DNA from: Nitrospirales bacterium
GTDB taxonomy: Bacteria > Nitrospirota > Nitrospiria > Nitrospirales > UBA8639
DNA: 64,000 bases
NCBI GenBank assembly: GCA_029261355.1
Contig: JAJDBM010000024.1
Coordinates: 1-64,000, forward strand
Reading direction: 5' to 3'
This document shows, in pieces, positions 26,416-35,483 of this stretch; within the stretch, counting starts at the first letter, position 1, and each line of letters opens with the position of its first letter. The notes below the pieces were generated by a model. That model made no database searches. It was not told where the DNA came from and saw only the letters and a list, made by a program, of their open reading frames with translations. Made by a program: the position numbers and the translations under genes.

Positions 26416-26736
26416 AATACACTCCTTCACAACCAATACATAAAGACAATCTTAAAGCCGTCAATAAAAAACCCCACAAGGGGGGTAGTCGCAACTCTCA
26501 TTAATCAGTATGATCACACCAAAGAGGAATCATATAGAAGAGACTAGCAAAGGCGGGAATATGGTGACAATATTTGAGACAAGATATTGCATTTCTCTCT
26601 CACCTGATTCACCAGAATACGATATTGGTTGCTCACATAAGATCACTCTTGAAATCGAATGCCAGAGTATCACGTACAAGCGCATCACCATCCTCTATAG
26701 TGTCTAAACAGTACTCTTAGCGAATTTTTTTTGCCT
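26416..26736. other. Divergent regulatory region between egtB and the ABC transporter
   Basis: About 320 bp holding the 5' regions of both divergent units. On the minus strand a short G/C hairpin (26472-26483) followed by six T residues lies in the egtB leader. A 65-codon open frame at 26510-26707 has no ribosome binding site and no recognisable features and is not called. Confidence 0.5.
26466..26485 (-). terminator. Terminator-like hairpin in the egtB leader
   Basis: On the minus strand CCCC-TTGT-GGGG is followed by TTTTTT, an intrinsic-terminator-like structure about 50 nt before the egtB start. The 4-bp stem is short, so it may be a weak attenuator or chance. Confidence 0.35.
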
Positions 26737-27495
26737 ATGTCGACAACCAGCCTTGCACTAGAAGCCTGTCATGTCACAAAACAATTTCACAATGGAACCT
26801 ATGCGCTTCACGATATCAATTGGGATGTGAAGGTTGGGGAAACCATGGTGCTCATTGGAGAAAGTGGTTCAGGAAAAACAACGCTCTTGCGTTTATTAAA
26901 CAAACTCGATGAGCCAACTTCTGGAAAGATTCACATTCACATCATGGCCTGCAGGAAGGAAGACCCCATTTCCCTTCGACGACATCTCGGATATGTTCAA
27001 CAAGATGGCGGACTTCTCCCTCATTGGACTGTCGCTCGAAATGTCGGTCTGGTCCCAACGCTTCTTCAATGGCCTTCCCAGCGATGCCAAGAACGCATTC
27101 ACACGGTGCTTCAACTTGTGAACCTTGATCCAGAACAGTATCTCAATCGCTATCCCTCTGAGTTATCTGGTGGACAACGACAACGAGTCGCCGTCGCTCG
27201 TGCCTTAGCAGGCGACCCCGACATTGTCCTGTTGGATGAGCCATTTGGCGCTCTCGATGCCTTGACGCGAATCGACGTACAAAACCAATTTTTAGACCTC
27301 AAACATCGCCTAAAAAAAACAATGGTTCTTGTCACACACGACCTAAGAGAGGCCTTCCGACTAGGAGACCGAATAGCCGTCCTCAAACAAGGTCAACTCC
27401 TTCAAATTGGGTCACCCAAGGAACTAATCGAAAGCCCTGCAAACGAATACGTGCATAACCTCGTGCAGCACGTCGCCTGCTCCGAGACGACCTAG
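26737..27495 (+). CDS. ABC transporter ATPase, OpuCA/EgtV-like
   Basis: A 252-residue ATPase of the quaternary-amine/glycine-betaine transporter class: Walker A GESGSGKTT, Q-loop YVQQDGGLLPHWTV, signature LSGGQRQR, Walker B VLLDEPFGALD, and switch His in VTHDLREA. It has no C-terminal CBS domains, unlike OpuCA. The next gene, 5 bp downstream, encodes its fused solute-binding/permease partner. It sits between egtB and egtD, so ergothioneine or a precursor such as a betaine is the most economical substrate; this is inference. The ATG at 26737 is preferred to a TTG two codons earlier. Confidence 0.9.
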   Translation: MSTTSLALEACHVTKQFHNGTYALHDINWDVKVGETMVLIGESGSGKTTLLRLLNKLDEPTSGKIHIHIMACRKEDPISLRRHLGYVQQDGGLLPHWTVARNVGLVPTLLQWPSQRCQERIHTVLQLVNLDPEQYLNRYPSELSGGQRQRVAVARALAGDPDIVLLDEPFGALDALTRIDVQNQFLDLKHRLKKTMVLVTHDLREAFRLGDRIAVLKQGQLLQIGSPKELIESPANEYVHNLVQHVACSETT

Positions 27496-27500
27496 TCATC

Positions 27501-29087
27501 ATGAAATATCGACTTTTCTTCTTCGTCAGCATCCTGTCGCTCAGCCTAGCGACAAACGAGATACATGCGTCTGACTCCTCATCCTCATCGACTAATGCTC
27601 GTATTGTTGTCGGATCGAAGAACTTTCTGGAAAACAGACTCCTCGCTGAAATATTTGCTCAACTCATTGAAGCGCGAACCGAAATAACCGTCACACGGCG
27701 GTTAGGACTAGCGGGCACGCAAGTGACATTTGAAGCACTCAAGACCGGAGCCATTGATATTTATCCTGAATACACGGGAACGGGGCTTGTCAGTATCCTG
27801 GGGGAAACGCCAACGGATAGCGCTCGAACAACATTGAATCAAGTCCGGTCAGAATTTTTGACTCGATGGAACTTGGTTTGGATCAGCCCGTTAGGATTTG
27901 AAAACTCCTACGCATTAGCAGTTCCCACGTCCCGCGCAAAGAAATTGAACATGCGAACCATTTCTGATCTCGCAAAAGTTTCAGCAACCATGAGGGCAGG
28001 ATTGGGGTATGAATTTATTCAACGCCCTGATGGGATACCAGGATTACAACGTGTATACGGACTAGAATTCAAAGAAATTTCCGCCATGCAGCAAACTATT
28101 AAATACCAAGCCGCGAATACGGGTGAGATCGACGTCTTAGATGTGTATACGACTGATGGACGACTGGCGGTCTATGATTTTACCGTCTTAGAAGACGACC
28201 TTAACTTTTTTCCACCCTATGAAGCCGCAGCATTAGTTCGAGGCTCCACCCTTGAGCGATTGCCACAACTCAGTCATGTCCTCACGTTACTGAGTAATTC
28301 CCTTGATAATGAAGTGATGCGAAGCTTAAACCTCCGGCTTCAAGAACAAGGAGATTCACTCGATCATGTGGCTCACGATGCCCTAGTGGATATCGGGCTA
28401 TTACACCAAACGAAACATGCGCGTTCACAGACAGCTCCCTCAAATAATCTACTCCAATACCTCTGGGAACAGAAAAAAATTCTCATGGCCCATATTCTCG
28501 AACATATAAGCCTCGCAGGAATAGCCTTAATTCTAGGCATTGTTGTCGCGCTCCCGCTTGGACTCCTTCTGGAACGGCAGCGAGCGATAGCGGAACCGCT
28601 CATTCGCCTGATTAGCATGACACAAACCATCCCGTCTATTGCCCTGCTAGCCTTTATGATCCCGTTATTTGGAATTGGGGTACTCCCTGCAGTGATGGCG
28701 TTATGGGTGTACTCCTTATTTCCTATTCTCCGTAATACCTATTCTGGATTACGGGATGCCGCGCCATCAACAGTCGATGCCGCTCGAGCCTTAGGCATGA
28801 CAGAATGGCAAATCCTCGCTTGGGTCAGATTACCCCTTTCAGCTCCAGTCATAATGGCAGGCATTCGGACATCTGCAGTTATGACCGTCGGTACAGCCAC
28901 TCTTGCAGCATTCATTGGTGCCGGTGGGTTAGGCGTCCCGATCGTCTCTGGGCTGCAATTAGCCAATACCACGATCATACTCTCTGGGGCATTGCCAGCC
29001 GCGATTTTAGCTCTCTTTGTCGATGGTGCTCTCAGCATTATCGAACGTTGGATAAAACCAAGAGGGCTTGAAATTCAGCGTTCATAA
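27501..29087 (+). CDS. ABC transporter fused solute-binding protein and permease, OpuC/EgtU-like
   Basis: A 528-residue fusion. After a signal peptide (about 1-24), residues 33-300 form an OpuC/OpuAC-type solute-binding domain (VVGSKNFLENRLLAEI, DIYPEYTGTGL, then DVYTTDGRL). Residues ~328-520 form the permease with about five helices and the EAA-like motif DAARALGMTEWQ (426-437). The known ergothioneine importer EgtU is also a permease/binding-domain fusion, but there the permease comes first. Flanked by egtB and egtD, it is a candidate ergothioneine or betaine transporter. Whether it imports ergothioneine, histidine betaine or an osmolyte cannot be read from sequence. Confidence 0.88.
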   Translation: MKYRLFFFVSILSLSLATNEIHASDSSSSSTNARIVVGSKNFLENRLLAEIFAQLIEARTEITVTRRLGLAGTQVTFEALKTGAIDIYPEYTGTGLVSILGETPTDSARTTLNQVRSEFLTRWNLVWISPLGFENSYALAVPTSRAKKLNMRTISDLAKVSATMRAGLGYEFIQRPDGIPGLQRVYGLEFKEISAMQQTIKYQAANTGEIDVLDVYTTDGRLAVYDFTVLEDDLNFFPPYEAAALVRGSTLERLPQLSHVLTLLSNSLDNEVMRSLNLRLQEQGDSLDHVAHDALVDIGLLHQTKHARSQTAPSNNLLQYLWEQKKILMAHILEHISLAGIALILGIVVALPLGLLLERQRAIAEPLIRLISMTQTIPSIALLAFMIPLFGIGVLPAVMALWVYSLFPILRNTYSGLRDAAPSTVDAARALGMTEWQILAWVRLPLSAPVIMAGIRTSAVMTVGTATLAAFIGAGGLGVPIVSGLQLANTTIILSGALPAAILALFVDGALSIIERWIKPRGLEIQRS

Positions 29088-29555
29088 CACACATGGATTC
29101 CTCTAACAATTTGCTTCATTCTTTATATCGTGAAAACCATTTATTGCCCCCCCACCTCACAAAACACCATTCACCCATGCATGTCAAAGAGGGACAGCAT
29201 GCACACGCGAACAAATCAATTATGTGAATATTTCTGGGGTTGCGCCAATGTGAAAACCCTTTTATACTAAGCTTTTATTCAACACCCCCGATCATAGTTT
29301 TTCCCCTAAGGACGTATATCCGCGTATTCTCAGATTACGGCTCTTCATATTAATTCAAAATGGAAAACTCAGTGTTCACGACTAACTCAATGTATGTCCA
29401 TTCATATGAGACATTGGAATCATCTTTCACATTTCCATGCCTACATACCAACATCTCTCTTTTACGTCTATTTCTCCTCAATATACCGGCCACCCCTAAA
29501 CGCCTAAACTAAGTCGTCTACAACCGAGATCAAATACCCTTCTGGAGGAGGAAGA
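29088..29555 (+). other. 468-bp gap before egtD; possible promoter
   Basis: No gene is visible. TTGCGC (29240-29245) and TATACT (29263-29268) with a 17-bp spacer form a possible sigma-70 promoter, which would leave a long leader of about 280 nt before egtD. It implies that egtD may be transcribed separately from the transporter genes. Confidence 0.35.
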
Positions 29556-30542
29556 ATGGATTGCACCACAGAGCCACATAATATAATTGTTGATGTACAT
29601 GTCACTGGAGAAACTCCAGAATCCGCTCGAGCAGAGTTACGTGCGGGCCTTCTTGCCACACCACGTACGCTGCCAACGAAATACCTCTACGATGATCGTG
29701 GCTCAGAACTCTTTGAAGCCATCTGTGAACTCCCAGAATATTATCAAACTCGCACAGAACGCCAACTACTCATAGACTGCGCTGACCAAATTGTTGATTT
29801 AACCAAAGTCGAAGAACTCGTTGAACTGGGTTCAGGGGCAGCCACAAAAACACGAGTCTTACTCGATGCCATGGCACGAGCCAACCAATTGAGATTTTAC
29901 GTGCCCTTTGATGTCAGCGAAGGAATTGTCAGACGTGTGGCACAAGAATTAGTCAATGAATACAAAGGCCTTCAGGTTCATGGTGTGGTAGGAGACTTCT
30001 TGGCCCATCTAGAACATATCCCTGAAGGTGGCCGTAGACTCGTGGTCATCTTAGGTGGAACCATTGGGAATTTAGCTCCACAGGCTGCACGAACATTTAT
30101 CTCATCCATTCATAGTGAGTTGACTTCTGGAGATTTTTTCTTGTTAGGTGTCCAACTTGAAACGAATATCAAACGCATCGAAGCCGCCTACAATGATTCA
30201 GCCGGTGTCACAGGGGAATTCAATAAGAACATTTTACACGTCATGCAAGAGATGGTAGGCGCGACACTTAACCCTGACAGCTTCGAACATGTCGCACGCT
30301 ACAATACGACCGACCATCGAATTGAAATGCGACTGCGCTCAAACGAACATCAAACCATCCGGATCCCAGGCCTAGACCTCTCGTTCGATTTAGAGAAAGG
30401 GGAGGAGATTCTTACAGAAATCAGTACCAAGTATGACCATCCTCGCGCCGAAACCCTCTTAGAGGACTCAGGCTTTGATATGATCAAATGGTACACCGAC
30501 CCAGACGAACTCATCGGACTCGCGCTTGCCAGAAAGCCATAA
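29556..30542 (+). CDS. egtD: L-histidine N-alpha-methyltransferase EgtD
   Basis: A 328-residue SAM-dependent enzyme that trimethylates histidine to hercynine (histidine betaine), the first step of ergothioneine synthesis. Family motifs: KYLYDDRGSELFEAI (42-56), LVELGSGAATKTR (89-100, SAM site), VPFDVSEG (116-123), ILGGTIGN (165-172) and the C-terminal FDLEKGEEILTEISTKY. GGAGGAGGAAGA directly precedes the ATG. Together with egtB, 3.1 kb upstream and divergent, it supplies the two core enzymes of the pathway, and the genes between them encode the transporter. Confidence 0.95.
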   Translation: MDCTTEPHNIIVDVHVTGETPESARAELRAGLLATPRTLPTKYLYDDRGSELFEAICELPEYYQTRTERQLLIDCADQIVDLTKVEELVELGSGAATKTRVLLDAMARANQLRFYVPFDVSEGIVRRVAQELVNEYKGLQVHGVVGDFLAHLEHIPEGGRRLVVILGGTIGNLAPQAARTFISSIHSELTSGDFFLLGVQLETNIKRIEAAYNDSAGVTGEFNKNILHVMQEMVGATLNPDSFEHVARYNTTDHRIEMRLRSNEHQTIRIPGLDLSFDLEKGEEILTEISTKYDHPRAETLLEDSGFDMIKWYTDPDELIGLALARKP

Positions 30543-30728
30543 ATGGCTAAGAACTGGTCCAATGCCCAGCTCCCATAAGTTCTCATACACTGAATTTCCG
30601 CTCTAACTTTTTCAATATTTGATCAGCCCAGGGAATGGATTTATTTCTTTTTTTGGCAGGCTTCTAGGATAAGACGAAGATTGCGGGCAGTGGGTTCAGG
30701 TAAAACAGGGCGGAAAAGAAGAATGTGG

Positions 30729-31718
30729 TTACAGTTTGCCTTCGCCTTTGAGATACTTTCTGAATTTCCCCATGAGTTCTTCACCAAGAACGCCGACATC
30801 GGGTTTGGTTTGCATGTAATCCCTAATTTCTTCTAGCCGATGTTCAGCTTGATCATTACCCTTGAGACGCTTGACCTTCTCTAAAGCATCATCAAATGCA
30901 TCGAAGGTCAGTTCTTTATAACCAAAAGCACGTATACGCTTAACGGCCTTCATCATGGCTTCGTTACGAAATACGGTGAGATGTTCTGAGTCAATTTCTT
31001 TGAGTCCGAGCTTTCTCGCTCGACGTTCAGCGGCTTTTCGAATCCCACTTCTGACAAAATCTGGTGAGGTCTGCAAACGTTTCCACGCCTCATCCCCCCA
31101 CGTCACTTGTGATTGCGGCGCTTCCCACAAACGAACCAACGACTCGGCATCAATACGACTCATGCCTTGCTCGCGAGCGAGATCTTCAGCATCATGCTTT
31201 AACATATCCGAAACAAATTCCTTCGCCATTGGTGGAGAATCTTGAATCTTTTTCGCGAGCAACTCCAGTGCATCTTCGGTCCATTCTAGAGGTGCACCAC
31301 CCGCTTGATCTTTCAGGTCGCCTAAGGCTTCAACCTTTTCGAATAGCTCAACATTGACTTCCATATGCCCGCGTTCTTTGGCAATATCTACGGCAATTCG
31401 CTTAATCATATCTCGCATGAATTCAGGAACGGTCTCTAATCGTTTTTTGGCTTCAGCTGTCCATGGAAGATTACCCTTTTCCATTTCCTCAGCCGCTTCA
31501 CTTAAACTGGCCTCTCCCCCCATTGACCCCATCATTTTCTTCTTAAATTGATCCAACACCTCAACCGTTATCTCTGAGTATCCCAGTTCTTTTGCCTTTT
31601 TGATTGCAAGGCGTTTCACCATTCCACGTAAAAAAAATGGCGCCCGTTCTAAGTGTTGCAATGCCTCGGCCGTCCATATGACATCTTGATCGATTGTTTC
31701 TTGGTCAGGGGTACTCAT
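30729..31718 (-). CDS. Protein of four PCP_red (protochlorophyllide reductase C-terminal-like) repeats
   Basis: A 329-residue soluble protein built from about four copies of a ~45-65-residue helical module: 'WTAEALQHLERAPFFLRGMV', 'WTAEAKKRLETVPEFMRDMI', 'WTEDALELLAKKI...', 'WGDEAWKRLQTSPDFVRSGI', each with a downstream 'A.ERG..E(I/V)..E' helix. The module resembles the small domain at the C-terminus of light-independent protochlorophyllide reductase BchB, yet no photosynthesis gene is present. Function is unknown. The ATG overlaps the HU/IHF stop by 4 bp, so they are translationally coupled. Confidence 0.75.
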   Translation of the reverse strand: MSTPDQETIDQDVIWTAEALQHLERAPFFLRGMVKRLAIKKAKELGYSEITVEVLDQFKKKMMGSMGGEASLSEAAEEMEKGNLPWTAEAKKRLETVPEFMRDMIKRIAVDIAKERGHMEVNVELFEKVEALGDLKDQAGGAPLEWTEDALELLAKKIQDSPPMAKEFVSDMLKHDAEDLAREQGMSRIDAESLVRLWEAPQSQVTWGDEAWKRLQTSPDFVRSGIRKAAERRARKLGLKEIDSEHLTVFRNEAMMKAVKRIRAFGYKELTFDAFDDALEKVKRLKGNDQAEHRLEEIRDYMQTKPDVGVLGEELMGKFRKYLKGEGKL

Positions 31719-32017
31719 GATGATTTCTCTATCCCATTTTCTTGATTGAGCAATTCTTTAATTTCTTTTCCTGCCTTAAAAAACGGCATTCGCTTCTCTG
31801 GAACCTCGACACTTTCTCCAGTTTTAGGATTTCGGCCTTCCTTGGTTTGCCGAATTCGTAGACGAAAGCTCCCAAAACCACGAATTTCTGTTTTTTCCCC
31901 ATTTTTCAAGGAATCACGTATGGAGTCAAACAAGGTATTGACGACAAGTTCTGCTTGCCGATGACTTAAGGTTGGGGCTTGTTCACTTAATTTTTCAATA
32001 AGGTGAGCTTTGGTCAT
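31715..32017 (-). CDS. HU/IHF family DNA-binding protein
   Basis: A 100-residue histone-like protein that bends DNA. It starts MTKAHLIEKLSEQAP and has the typical ELVVNTLFDSIRDSL helix, the IRGFGSFRLR beta region and RNPKTGESVEVPEKR arm with the intercalating Pro, then FFKAGKEIKELL. The resemblance is closest to IHF beta-like members, as expected next to rpsA. GGAGGG just before the ATG at 32017 decides the start. It overlaps the PCP_red-repeat gene by 4 bp. Confidence 0.92.
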   Translation of the reverse strand: MTKAHLIEKLSEQAPTLSHRQAELVVNTLFDSIRDSLKNGEKTEIRGFGSFRLRIRQTKEGRNPKTGESVEVPEKRMPFFKAGKEIKELLNQENGIEKSS

Positions 32018-32093
32018 CCATCCCTCCGTCAAGTATTCAAAACATACACCCACGCTAGTGTGGGTGAGAGTAGCAGCATACCAAACAAACTCT

Positions 32094-32993
32094 TCAAAAA
32101 ACCATTAAGTACATAAGGGGTGTCCAGGATGATTGCAATGCCATAGAAGAGGCTTTCCCCAAAAATGAACTTTCAATCATATCTCGAAAAGAAAACTCCT
32201 TCACTGGTTCCACCACTTGTGGGGTACCCTGAATGCCACCCAACTTACTGGCTAACTGAATCGCATCCGAGAGGTCTCCCAACTCATCAACAAGAAGAGA
32301 ATCCTTGGCCTGGCGTCCGGTAAAAACTCTTCCATCAGCAAGCAGTTCAACGTCCGCTATGTCTAATGATCGTCCATCGGCAACTGCTTCAATAAATTGA
32401 CGATGCACATCATCCATCACCGATTGCAACAATTGGATATCATCATCTTTCATAGTGCGAAACGGTGAACCAATGTCCTTATAACGCCCACTTTTGATCA
32501 CAGAGTTCTTGACACCAACTTTCTCAAGCAGTTCTTCAAAATTCGTCATTTGCATGATGACACCAATACTTCCGGTGAGAGTCCCTGGATTGGCCAAAAC
32601 CCGATCACTCGCAACAGCGATATAGTAGCCACCTGAAGCAGCAACGGTACCCATCGAGGCAACGACAACTTTATTGTATTCCGACTTTACACGTTTGACA
32701 GCATTGTAAATTTCTTGAGATGGAGCAACCCCTCCTCCTGGACTATCAATTCGAACGACAATCGCTTTGACAAGAGGGTTTTCGCCAAAGTTCTGCAACT
32801 CACCCACAATCTTCCTGGAATCGAGAATAGGGCCCTCCACTCGAACCACCGCCACTTGCTCTTTCCCATACGAAGCAAGATCCGGCAAGATCGACTTGCC
32901 AATCCAGGTCAGCACAACCGCAGCCATGAAAATCCAGAAGACTCGCCTCCACCACGACGTTCGTGGTGGAGGCTGTGTATAAGAATCAGACAT
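32094..32993 (-). CDS. sppA: Signal peptide peptidase SppA
   Basis: A 299-residue membrane-anchored serine protease that degrades cleaved signal peptides. There is one N-terminal transmembrane helix (about 17-34), then the Clp/crotonase-like protease domain with nucleophile Ser120 (VAASGGYY) and general base Lys172 (KSGRYKDIGSP); RIDSPGGGV lies at 81-89. This is the short single-domain type. It lies 28 bp downstream of rpsA and upstream of the HU/IHF gene, the common rpsA-sppA-ihfB type arrangement. Confidence 0.94.
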   Translation of the reverse strand: MSDSYTQPPPRTSWWRRVFWIFMAAVVLTWIGKSILPDLASYGKEQVAVVRVEGPILDSRKIVGELQNFGENPLVKAIVVRIDSPGGGVAPSQEIYNAVKRVKSEYNKVVVASMGTVAASGGYYIAVASDRVLANPGTLTGSIGVIMQMTNFEELLEKVGVKNSVIKSGRYKDIGSPFRTMKDDDIQLLQSVMDDVHRQFIEAVADGRSLDIADVELLADGRVFTGRQAKDSLLVDELGDLSDAIQLASKLGGIQGTPQVVEPVKEFSFRDMIESSFLGKASSMALQSSWTPLMYLMVF

Positions 32994-33021
32994 TAGATTT
33001 GGCGTTTATCCTTTTCAGGCA

Positions 33022-34728
33022 TTAGGCCTCGTCTTGAGATTCAGCATTTTTTTCCTGCGTCATCCGTCCTAAGCTTTGATCAATTTCACCCTGTGCCGCA
33101 TGAAACTCTTGCAGCTGATCCTGCCCAGCCGCACGTGCATGCTCTGATAAACTCAGAGCTATTTTTCGTTCATCACAATCCACTTTGACAATTTTCGCTG
33201 TGACTTCTTGCCCGACTTCAAACTTTTCTTCCATACGCTCTTGCGGGTCAAGACTAATTTCGCTGACATGAATCAGACCTTCTACTCCACCCTCTAGCTC
33301 AATAAACACACCAAAGTCGGCAATCTTGGATACCTGCCCTGTCGCCTTCCCTCCAATTTGAAAACGAGAAGGAATATCAGATTCCCACGGGTCTTGCATG
33401 AGCTGTTTATACCCCAATGACAAGCGTTCCTTTTCCTTATCAATGCGTAAAATCACAGCTTGAACCGATTGCCCCTTTTTAAAGAGTTCAGATGGGTGCT
33501 TGATATGTTTGGTCCATGACATGTCTGAAATATGAATCAGGCCATCAATGCCCTCCTCAAGTCCCACAAACGCACCAAAGTCCGTTACGCTTTTGACTTT
33601 CCCTTCAATCTGAGTCCCTTCTGGATATTTGGACTCAATCACATCCCAAGGATTTGGGGCCGTCTGCTTCATGCCTAAGGAAATTTTTCGGCTCTTCTGA
33701 TCCACATGAAGTACTTGTGAATCAATCTGATCACCAATGGAAACGACCCGTGAAGGATGACGCACTTCATGAGTCCATGACATTTCAGACACATGAACAA
33801 GCCCTTCTACGCCAGGCTCCAACTCAACAAATGCCCCATAATCGGTCAAACTCACAACTTTCCCAGGGACGCGGCTTCCCTCTGGGTACTTCTCTTCAAC
33901 TTGGCTCCAGGGATCTGCAGTCTTCTGTTTGAGTCCAAGCGAGATTCGTCCGGTCTCACGATCATATTTCAATACGAGAACTTCAATGCGATCACCAATG
34001 GAGAACATGTCCGAGGGGTGACCAACACGGCCCCAAGAAATGTCGGTGATATGAAGCAAACCATCAATGCCTCCGAGGTCCAAGAATGCGCCGTAATCGG
34101 TGATATTCTTCACGGTACCAGTAATGAGCTGCCCCTCGGTCAACGTCGACAAGGTCGTCTGACGTTTCTTGTCTCTGGTTTCCTCAAGCAAGGCCCGACG
34201 AGAGACCACCACATTGCCACGACGATGATTGACCTTGATAATCTTAAAGTTAAAGCTTTTCCCAACCAGCCCATCCAAATCTCGAACAGGCGTCAAATCT
34301 ATTTGAGAGCCAGGGAGAAACGCTTTCACCCCAATATCAACCATCATGCCGCCCTTGATTCTTGAGAGCACCTTCCCTTCAACTTCCTTATCATCACGGT
34401 GGGCCACTTCAAGGTCTTCCCACACCTTCATCTTATCTGCTTTTTCTTTCGATAAAAGCAGGTTGCCGTCTGAGTCTTCACATTGTTCGATATAGACCTG
34501 TATCGTATCGTCTACTGCGAGGGTCTCAAGTTCTTCGCTGGAAAATTGATCAGCTGGAATCATGCCCTCAGATTTATAGCCAATATCAATCACAACCCGT
34601 TCACGCTGGATGTTGACGACCCGTCCTTCCGTGATGGTGCCTTCTTCTATATTACGAAAGGTTTCTTCATACAAGGCTGCAAGAGCCTCACGATCCATGA
34701 CTTCGGGTTGTTCTGAAACTGTATCCAT
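33022..34728 (-). CDS. rpsA: 30S ribosomal protein S1
   Basis: A 568-residue S1 with six S1 RNA-binding domains spanning about 32-530. Repeats 3-6 show the usual 'DYGAFVELE.GVEGLVHVSEMSW' pattern, and repeats 1-2 are the divergent ribosome-docking ones. It mediates mRNA binding to the small subunit. The length is normal. It is part of the cmk-plsC-rpsA-sppA set, here downstream of aromatic amino acid genes. Confidence 0.97.
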   Translation of the reverse strand: MDTVSEQPEVMDREALAALYEETFRNIEEGTITEGRVVNIQRERVVIDIGYKSEGMIPADQFSSEELETLAVDDTIQVYIEQCEDSDGNLLLSKEKADKMKVWEDLEVAHRDDKEVEGKVLSRIKGGMMVDIGVKAFLPGSQIDLTPVRDLDGLVGKSFNFKIIKVNHRRGNVVVSRRALLEETRDKKRQTTLSTLTEGQLITGTVKNITDYGAFLDLGGIDGLLHITDISWGRVGHPSDMFSIGDRIEVLVLKYDRETGRISLGLKQKTADPWSQVEEKYPEGSRVPGKVVSLTDYGAFVELEPGVEGLVHVSEMSWTHEVRHPSRVVSIGDQIDSQVLHVDQKSRKISLGMKQTAPNPWDVIESKYPEGTQIEGKVKSVTDFGAFVGLEEGIDGLIHISDMSWTKHIKHPSELFKKGQSVQAVILRIDKEKERLSLGYKQLMQDPWESDIPSRFQIGGKATGQVSKIADFGVFIELEGGVEGLIHVSEISLDPQERMEEKFEVGQEVTAKIVKVDCDERKIALSLSEHARAAGQDQLQEFHAAQGEIDQSLGRMTQEKNAESQDEA

Positions 34729-34847
34729 TCTCTTCCTACGCCTCCACTCTGCTCATATGCACGGCTGATAATACGAATAAAACTTCTGACCCACCCATCA
34801 GCATTTGGTGAGAAAGAAGGTCTTGAGTACAAATAACTTGATCATAT

Positions 34848-35483
34848 TTAGCGATTCGTTGTAGGTGCAGATACGTGGCCTAACTCGGCGATACGGTTCA
34901 TCACAGCTGCACTCACTGAATGGTAGTAATCCTTTTTATCTTGTCCCTCTTCATAAGGAAACGTCATTGGCTCTCCAAAATATATGGCAATCGGCTTCAA
35001 TCCTAGCCGAGCCGACCCAATTGGAAGCACGTCATAGGTTCCAGCAATATAAGCTGGCACCACCGGACATTGGACTTCAGCGAGTATAACACCAATTCCA
35101 GGCTTTCCGGATTGGAGCGCACCATGTGGAGTCCTTGTCCCTTCAGGGAAAATGACGACAGACTTCCCTGCTTTCAATCGTGCAACAGTATCCTTCAAAG
35201 CTTGCCGGTCTAACCGGTTGGTCTTGAGAGGAATCCAGGCAATTTTTCGGAACATCCAATTAAGAAGCCGAGGAGAGAAAAGATTCGCTCGCCCCAGAAA
35301 TGCTACGCGTCGTGGTATGCCACAACCTAAAAACGGGATGTCAACATAGCTCGCATGATTAGCTGCGAACAGGACACCCCCCTGTTTCGGAATGTGCTGA
35401 GCCCCATGTGCACGATACCGAAAAAGCACTCGCCCAATAACGTTAAAAAACGCCCAAATACAGGCGTATATGAGCCCACTCAC
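34848..35483 (-). CDS. plsC: 1-acyl-sn-glycerol-3-phosphate acyltransferase
   Basis: A 211-residue membrane acyltransferase that makes phosphatidic acid from lysophosphatidic acid. It has the HX4D catalytic motif H43-ASYVD48, the FPEGTRT substrate motif, and the proline-rich PVVPAYI block. An N-terminal hydrophobic helix anchors it in the inner membrane. The start overlaps the cmk stop by 4 bp. Confidence 0.92.
   Translation of the reverse strand: MSGLIYACIWAFFNVIGRVLFRYRAHGAQHIPKQGGVLFAANHASYVDIPFLGCGIPRRVAFLGRANLFSPRLLNWMFRKIAWIPLKTNRLDRQALKDTVARLKAGKSVVIFPEGTRTPHGALQSGKPGIGVILAEVQCPVVPAYIAGTYDVLPIGSARLGLKPIAIYFGEPMTFPYEEGQDKKDYYHSVSAAVMNRIAELGHVSAPTTNR

Noticed and set aside
26510-26707. 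65-codon open frame between egtB and the ABC transporter
   Set aside because: It lies in the divergent promoter region, has no ribosome binding site and no family features.
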